Shown: piece after piece, positions 59,012-64,000 of the stretch
Position numbering within the stretch: the stretch's first letter is position 1
Layout: every line of letters starts with the position of its first letter
NCBI RefSeq assembly: GCF_013401555.1
Contig: NZ_CP058552.1
Location: 7,254,001-7,318,000, forward strand
Direction of reading: 5' to 3'
DNA from: Paenibacillus sp. E222
Lineage (GTDB): Bacteria > Bacillota > Bacilli > Paenibacillales > Paenibacillaceae
Length of the DNA stretch: 64,000 nt
The notes under the pieces: generated by a model
Told to the model about the DNA's origin: nothing
Database searches by the model: none
The model's input: only the letters and a program-made list of their open reading frames with translations
Position numbers and translations under genes: made by a program

Positions 59012-59106
59012 GGATGTCGTCTCCTTTGAATTGAAGTTTCCATATTTGTTTGCATCGTTTCATTCAATGAATTGTGTCGCATTGTTATTTTCGTTATGAT
59101 AAATTA

Positions 59107-59122
59107 TAATAACATTATTATT
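59107..59122. promoter_or_regulatory. Palindrome between GH125 and LacI genes
   Basis: ATAATAA-CA-TTATTAT, 7-bp perfect arms, 96 bases upstream of the GH125 start and 137 upstream of the lacI-type start. It could be an operator, although LacI operators usually have a central CG; it may only reflect AT-rich promoter DNA. Confidence 0.25.
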
Positions 59123-59258
59123 TGTAAGTGTACTTTGCCGGAAGATGATCGTCAATTCATAACGGATGGTATATTAAAAAATAAATTGGATCATATGTTG
59201 TAGATTGAAATGGCTCGTTGGTTTTATGCAAATTGTTTACATATGAAGGAGTAATGAA

Positions 59259-60317
59259 ATGTCACGTAAAGTATCTATCCAGTCGCTGGCCGACCAGCTT
59301 GGATTATCCAAATATGCCGTCTCCCGTGCACTCAGCGGCAAGACAGGCGTCAGCGAAGCGACTCGCGCCCGTGTGCTTGAATTAGCCCGTGCCTTGGGAT
59401 ATCGCCAAAGCACCCCAGGAAGCAGTACTGTTCCAACAGCTACCCACGCAGAACAATCCGAGCCCCCATTTGCTCTCATCTGCATGAATCAGCTCAACCG
59501 GGGTGAGCCTCACTATTGGCAGCGCGTCCTCTCCGGCATGATCTCTGCCTGTAATGAAAGAGGATGGCATCATGCCATTGTATCTCCCTCTCTGGGAGTT
59601 GCTGATGAACACACACCTCCAGAACGGGCAATCGCTCCTCACTTGGATTGGGAACGTTGTGCCGGGGTCATCGTTATGGGCGCTTTCCCCCATGCTGTCC
59701 TGCAACGACTGGCTCAGACAGGTCGTCCCATTGTACTCGTGGATCATCAGGAGCCACTGTTGAACTGTGATACCATCAGCCATGATAACCTGGAAGCAGG
59801 CATAACTGTGGCGAGATATTTAATGTCGATGCAGTGCCGTCGCATCGGTCTGATTACGGATGATGGCCGAGCTGCCAGCTTTGCACAGCGGAAGATCGGC
59901 ATCGAACTGGCCTTGAACCATTTTCACACAGACAGCAGTCGGTTGATCACGTTCAGAGAATGGAATATTCCTTATGAGAACGGCGAATGGATCGACCAAT
60001 TGGCTGCCACAATCAAAAACATGCCCGCCGACGAACGGCCCGATGCCTGGATTGGCGTCAATGATGATATCGCCTTGCAGTGGATGAATAAACTGCAGGA
60101 AATGGGATTCTCCACACCTGAGGATTGCCTTGTCATCGGTATCGACAATGTGCATGCTGCTGCTACATCGTCCCCGCCTCTGACCACAGTCAACCTATGC
60201 AAAGAGGAACTCGGTCAGCGTGCGATCGAAGCTTTACAGCGCCGGATTGAACGTCCAGGCACACCGAAGGAAACGGTCATGTTATCCACGTCCCTTATTC
60301 CACGGGAATCGGCGTAA
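59259..60317 (+). CDS. LacI-family transcriptional repressor
   Basis: A 352-residue repressor with GAAGGAG upstream. The N-terminal helix-turn-helix and hinge read SIQSLADQLGLSKYAVSRAL and VSEATRARVLELARALGY; the rest (about 65-350) is the periplasmic-binding-like sensor domain, ending with TTVNLCKEELGQRAIEALQ. It is divergent from the GH125 mannosidase and most likely controls it in response to a mannose-containing sugar. Confidence 0.92.
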   Translation: MSRKVSIQSLADQLGLSKYAVSRALSGKTGVSEATRARVLELARALGYRQSTPGSSTVPTATHAEQSEPPFALICMNQLNRGEPHYWQRVLSGMISACNERGWHHAIVSPSLGVADEHTPPERAIAPHLDWERCAGVIVMGAFPHAVLQRLAQTGRPIVLVDHQEPLLNCDTISHDNLEAGITVARYLMSMQCRRIGLITDDGRAASFAQRKIGIELALNHFHTDSSRLITFREWNIPYENGEWIDQLAATIKNMPADERPDAWIGVNDDIALQWMNKLQEMGFSTPEDCLVIGIDNVHAAATSSPPLTTVNLCKEELGQRAIEALQRRIERPGTPKETVMLSTSLIPRESA

Positions 60318-60338
60318 CTTTAATTTATTGAATACCAA

Positions 60339-60370
60339 AAAGGCCTCGCATGTTATTATGCGGGGCCTTT
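60339..60370. terminator. Bidirectional terminator
   Basis: AAAGGCCTCGCAT/ATGCGGGGCCTTT stem with a 6-base loop, between the convergent lacI-type and anti-sigma genes. Confidence 0.8.
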
Positions 60371-60429
60371 CATCACTATCTTGTTATTCATCCAAGCTTA
60401 TTCCATTCCGTTCTTGGCATTCATAACTG

Positions 60430-62025
60430 TTATTTCTGCCAAGGCAGACTGGTGTACGACGGAAGATCTACTTCCCAATTCACGTCTCGATACTCACGAT
60501 TAACTACGGTTCGTTTTAAGGTTAATTTCGTTCCATCTTCTTTGTAAAAACCACGGATGACCAATTTCAGATTGTCTGCAACGTATTCTCCGTCATTATT
60601 AGGCTGGTCTGGATAACCGATTACTTGAACAGGATACTCTTTTCCTTCCGAATCTACGGCCACCCAGCGATCGCCATTAAAAGCATTTCGGAACGTTCCT
60701 ATTCCCTCCAGGACTAGTGAGTAGTTTTTGTCATAGGATTCCCACACCGGTTTGTAATTGAAGTCAGAAAATAAAATTTCATCTCCATATTGTTCAAATT
60801 GCAATACGTAGGTGTAAATTTCAGCATCCTTACGCATCTTTTCCAGATCCACTTCCACGGACTTCTCCTCCCACACTGGGATGGTGTAGCCTTCCAGAAT
60901 AAAGCGAATCTTCTTCGCATCCACCGTAACAAAAGCAGGGTCCCATGTCTCCGATAACTTCAATGGACCGCCATCCATTAATCCACTCAAATCTCGGAGC
61001 CGGAACTTGGCTTGACGGGCATCTGGTCTGCTCCCGTTGAATATTCGATACTCATTCGTTTCAGGAATTTCGAGGTGATACATTAAGTCCATATCATTCG
61101 CCCAATTCTCTCCGACTTTGGCACGCAGTTGATCATCCAGACTGATGTTCATGTCAAGACGGGTCCCGTTTGGCGTACGTACAAGCTGTGTCATATCCAG
61201 TTTCATGCCCTCAGGAGTGGTGTAGGTATTGTTCATGGGAGCCTCAACAGCCAGTGATTTGGCTTTGGTCATATCGATGTTGAATTGAAAGCTCCAATCT
61301 ATAACAGCATTTTTATCTTCGTATGATTTTGTCTCAAAATTATAATAGCTGCCTACTTTTAGATGCCCAAGTTCTCCACGCACGATCACCTGATCCGGGA
61401 TATCATCATGCAACTGGAATATAAATCGTTCAGCTGCCGAACCGCTTGTTCTGGTATCCCGGGCGAGAGTTGCAACCTGCTGCCCCTGATCGTCCGTAAT
61501 ATGAATTCTCCCCGCCTCTGGAGATATCGCAAAAAGCCCTAGCCCATCAGGTGTTGTTTGTTTCATTGTGATCACGATTTGAGAACGATCCACCAACACA
61601 TCTTCAATCTTAAGCGTGTAGCCCTTATCCTCGATTTGGATGTTGGGATTAACTACGAGACCGAGCGGCTTCAAACGTTTGTAATCATCGGCAAAATAGG
61701 AATACTTGAGTTCTTCTGGAACAGGTATGTTAGGCAAAGGCGGGTTATTTACAGCATTTACCGTTGGTTGCGTCGATTTTGCTGTGTGATCAAAAGCAAA
61801 CCAGGCCCCTCCCACAAGGATTACAACTGCCGCCGCTGTGATTCCCGTACGGCGCATCCAATGGGACTTGGAAGCCTTTTTCGTGAATGGATCCACGTCT
61901 TCTGCGCTCTCCATGGACACCCCTTCCAGCTTCCGCATCACCTCAAGCGTAAAGTCCGCATCCGGTTCTTCACGGAATAAATGCTGTTCCCACAATCGAT
62001 CCTCATCATTTGGAATAGGCTTCAT
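60430..62025 (-). CDS. Membrane anti-sigma factor with DUF4179-type domain
   Basis: A 531-residue single-pass protein. The first 55 residues are cytoplasmic and would bind the sigma factor; TM is at about 58-80 (GITAAAVVILVGGAWFAF); the remaining 450 residues are extracellular and beta-rich, starting with the DUF4179-like block (YSYFADDYKRLKPLGLVVNPNIQIEDKGYTLKIEDV is only partly quoted in family terms: a strand-rich DKGYTLKIEDVLVDRSQ). GGAGG precedes ATG 62025, which overlaps the end of the sigma gene by 20 bases, so the two are translationally coupled. Confidence 0.85.
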   Translation of the reverse strand: MKPIPNDEDRLWEQHLFREEPDADFTLEVMRKLEGVSMESAEDVDPFTKKASKSHWMRRTGITAAAVVILVGGAWFAFDHTAKSTQPTVNAVNNPPLPNIPVPEELKYSYFADDYKRLKPLGLVVNPNIQIEDKGYTLKIEDVLVDRSQIVITMKQTTPDGLGLFAISPEAGRIHITDDQGQQVATLARDTRTSGSAAERFIFQLHDDIPDQVIVRGELGHLKVGSYYNFETKSYEDKNAVIDWSFQFNIDMTKAKSLAVEAPMNNTYTTPEGMKLDMTQLVRTPNGTRLDMNISLDDQLRAKVGENWANDMDLMYHLEIPETNEYRIFNGSRPDARQAKFRLRDLSGLMDGGPLKLSETWDPAFVTVDAKKIRFILEGYTIPVWEEKSVEVDLEKMRKDAEIYTYVLQFEQYGDEILFSDFNYKPVWESYDKNYSLVLEGIGTFRNAFNGDRWVAVDSEGKEYPVQVIGYPDQPNNDGEYVADNLKLVIRGFYKEDGTKLTLKRTVVNREYRDVNWEVDLPSYTSLPWQK

Positions 62026-62578
62026 ACGTCGATAAACCTCCTTTGCGCTCCATTTGTTTCTTCAACGTTTTCTTCCCTCGATAAAGTGCATTACGCACTT
62101 GCGTCGGACTCATGTCCGTGATATCTGCAATCTCTTCATAGCTCAGCTCATTCGTATATTTAAGAAGCAGCACAAGCCGATACGATTCTGGCAGTTGGTC
62201 CATCTGGCGATAGATTTCACGCTGCATCTCCTTATGCAGTACATGTTTCTCTGGCGTTTCACCACTGGTTTGTTCCAAACCCGTATGAACAGCGGTCATC
62301 ACAGGTTTCTGTTGCCGCATAAAATCCCGCATCCGATTCACAGCGATGGTGTATACCCAAGACGAGAAACTGCTTCCTTCCCTTCGTGTCGGAAGATAGC
62401 GGTACATCCGGAGAAACGTATCCTGAGCGAGATCCTGTGCATCCTGATGACTCGCACCCATTCCGCGCAAAATGCCGAAGACTTTATTTTTATATCGATC
62501 CACGAGCACAGCAAATAACTGTTTGTCCCCCGCAATAATACGCTGAATGAGCTCCTCCTCTGGTATCTGTTGAGTCAT
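62006..62578 (-). CDS. ECF RNA polymerase sigma factor
   Basis: A 190-residue extracytoplasmic-function sigma factor. ATG at 62578 (MTQQIPEEELIQRI) is chosen for the AGGGGGA site and the family length; the frame stays open to 62716. Region 2 is at about 25-90 (QDAQDLAQDTFLRMYRYLP, SSWVYTIAVNRMRD) and region 4 at about 125-180 (YEEIADITDMSPTQVRNALYRGKKTL). It is coupled to the membrane anti-sigma gene downstream. Upstream on the minus strand, CGTCTAAATAG (CGTC at 62629-62626) resembles an ECF -10, which fits autoregulation; no convincing -35 was found. Confidence 0.9.
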   Translation of the reverse strand: MTQQIPEEELIQRIIAGDKQLFAVLVDRYKNKVFGILRGMGASHQDAQDLAQDTFLRMYRYLPTRREGSSFSSWVYTIAVNRMRDFMRQQKPVMTAVHTGLEQTSGETPEKHVLHKEMQREIYRQMDQLPESYRLVLLLKYTNELSYEEIADITDMSPTQVRNALYRGKKTLKKQMERKGGLSTYEAYSK

Positions 62579-62778
62579 GTAATCCCCCTTCTCTACAGCT
62601 TCCATGCATGGTTCTGTACTATTTAGACGGAAGCACTTCCTGAAACCTCTCACTTTATCCAAAAAAAAGAATTCGCGCCACCCGGTGTAAACCGGATAGC
62701 CGAACTCTGCAACCATTGAAGGTTCATTGTTACTGCTGCACTTGCTGCCATGTGGAGTTTTCTTTTTTGCTTCGTTTA

Positions 62779-63294
62779 TCAGTCCTCTCTGCTTTTCTCG
62801 GAGACAAAATCACTAAGCTGTGAATAGATCGCTACGATCTCATCCATCGACATACGCACGAGTCCACTGGATGACGGGGCAACAAACTCATGAATTTCCT
62901 TGACGACCGGGTCGTCCTGAAATCCCCATTCTGCTTTGGCACGCTGACTGTACTGGGTGTATACCCCTTTCCCAACAAAACAGGCGATGTCTGGTCGGTA
63001 TTCCTCCAGCTTTTGCCGTAAAATCTGCCGTCCCTCTGCATATTCTTCCTTTGTAATATCGTCCATACCTTTTGTTGGCCGGGCAACAATATTCGTAAAT
63101 CCGTACCCCAGCTTCAGCAACTCCCCATCCTCTTGTGCATCATATAAACGAGGTGTCAATCCGGAACGTTCAAGAATGCGCCAGAAACGGTTTCCTTTAT
63201 AAGCATAATGATGACCCGTCTCTCCAGACGTAATGCTCGGATTGAATCCAATAAATAAGATTGATAAACCATAATCCAGATGATCTGGAATCAT
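62779..63294 (-). CDS. mug: G/U mismatch-specific DNA glycosylase
   Basis: A 171-residue uracil-DNA glycosylase superfamily member of the Mug/TDG group. The water-activating motif is IGFNPSITSGETGHHYA and the second motif is APSSSGLVRM (family NPSGL type). It removes uracil or ethenocytosine opposite guanine. AAGGGGG precedes ATG 63294. It stands alone between the ECF sigma gene and the AEC transporter. Confidence 0.9.
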   Translation of the reverse strand: MIPDHLDYGLSILFIGFNPSITSGETGHHYAYKGNRFWRILERSGLTPRLYDAQEDGELLKLGYGFTNIVARPTKGMDDITKEEYAEGRQILRQKLEEYRPDIACFVGKGVYTQYSQRAKAEWGFQDDPVVKEIHEFVAPSSSGLVRMSMDEIVAIYSQLSDFVSEKSRED

Positions 63295-63537
63295 AATGAA
63301 GAGCCCCCTTATCTTTTTTAGTCAATTACATCTTTGATCTGTGTCAGCATTTTGCATAATTCGATTCTAATCGTTCTCGGGTACAAGATATTGACGAATA
63401 GAACCATTTCGATCTATATCTTGCTGATTGAAAGTCACTCTTTGGATTTTTGCAAAATGCTCGTCTATAAAATGATATAATGGTTGAAGTATTTTCGAAA
63501 TCGGACTGAAATTTTCATGAAAAAGGAAGCTGAACTG

Positions 63538-64000
63538 ATGATTGCAGACATCATGCTTGAAGTCGTCCTGCCCGTCTTTCTCCTGATTGCCGTCGGGTCC
63601 TGGATGCAAAAGGTGTTCAAGTTGGACTTGTACACCCTTGCCAAAATCAATTTCTATTGTATTACCCCCGCAGCCGTCTTTATGAGCATGTATCACTCCG
63701 ATATGTCAGGGGAATTGCTCGGAACTGTAACGCTCTTTTACGCCTTATATGTACTTATTCTCTATATTGTGGGGTCTGTGTTCGCACGCTCGCTTCGCAT
63801 GAATAAAGGCATGAAGGCCGCCTTCAACAATAGCATCATGCTGGACAACGCAGGCAATTATGGCCTGCCTATCAACTCCCTGGTATTTCGTGGTGATCCA
63901 CTGGCCTCTTCCATCCAGGCACTGGTCATGTCTTTACAGGCATTGCTGACGTTTACCTATGGTGTGCTTTCCATTCAAGGTGCGAAGCTCAAAGGCAATT
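63538..64000 (+). CDS. AEC-family (auxin efflux carrier-like) transporter, N-terminal part
   Basis: The gene is cut by the right edge after 154 residues. ATG at 63538 (MIADIMLEVVLPVFLLIAVG) follows AAAAAGGAAG by about 10 bases; ATG 63517 is in frame but lacks a site. Four TM helices are visible, and the family motif region FNNSIMLDNAGNYGLP is intact. Members export or import carboxylates, amino acids or malonate; the substrate cannot be assigned. Confidence 0.85.
   Translation, partial: MIADIMLEVVLPVFLLIAVGSWMQKVFKLDLYTLAKINFYCITPAAVFMSMYHSDMSGELLGTVTLFYALYVLILYIVGSVFARSLRMNKGMKAAFNNSIMLDNAGNYGLPINSLVFRGDPLASSIQALVMSLQALLTFTYGVLSIQGAKLKGN

Overview
The window looks like chromosomal DNA of a Paenibacillus (endospore-forming Bacillota). 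The evidence is the mix of gene families: a YqkE-type DUF3886 protein, a SigL-type sigma-54, BclA-like collagen proteins of the kind found on spore surfaces, an AdeR-type regulator beside alanine dehydrogenase, secreted GH48 and GH9 cellulases with CBM3 modules, strong AGGAGG-type ribosome binding sites, and intergenic inverted repeats of a style I associate with Paenibacillus. No rRNA, tRNA, transposase, phage or CRISPR locus was recognised. Both ends cut a gene: an ABC exporter on the left and an AEC-family transporter on the right.

Layout. 1-6.5 kb: ABC transporter tail, small membrane protein, Lrp regulator, MBL-fold hydrolase, GH51 arabinofuranosidase with a divergent ArsR-type regulator, and an SH3-NlpC/P60 wall hydrolase with a long, probably structured leader. 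6.5-13 kb: GH9 and GH48 cellulases, co-directional, each ending in FN3-FN3-CBM3. 13-19 kb: chemoreceptor, PAP2 phosphatase, LCP ligase, acyltransferase, secreted helical-repeat protein. 19.3-22.5 kb: a class I isoprenoid-synthase-like enzyme followed by a short NHLP-leader peptide precursor ending in ...CGPWRS, facing a seven-TM histidine kinase. 22.7-34 kb: small hypotheticals, MFS exporter, lipoprotein cyclophilin, YqkE, SDR, YwaF-like protein, ring-cleaving dioxygenase, two secreted proteins and a second chemoreceptor.

34-46 kb is an amino-acid catabolism block built around sigma-54: aspartate ammonia-lyase, RpoN itself, P5C dehydrogenase and proline dehydrogenase. Well-spaced -24/-12 promoters lie before aspA, rocA and the proline dehydrogenase gene, and a sigma-54 activator sits at 44.5-46.2 kb. 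Three proteins sharing one N-terminal domain lie inside this block; two of them carry collagen-like stalks, one capped by a seven-blade YVTN propeller and the other by a BclA-like head. 46.4-52.2 kb: a STAND ATPase regulator, a PucR/AdeR regulator and alanine dehydrogenase. 52.3-64 kb: a stand-alone PD-(D/E)XK nuclease with an iron-sulphur cysteine pattern, a kinase-like protein, an AraC-controlled sugar isomerase/oxidoreductase pair, GH125 mannosidase with a LacI regulator, an ECF sigma/anti-sigma pair, Mug glycosylase and the AEC transporter.

The best candidate for an undescribed system is the isoprenoid-synthase/NHLP-peptide pair at 19.3-20.6 kb. It resembles ComQ-ComX in logic (prenyl transferase next to a small precursor with a Trp near its C terminus) but has a RiPP-type leader instead of a ComX leader. 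The sigma-54 promoter set is the best-supported regulatory observation. All calls come from reading sequence and motifs; no database search was run.
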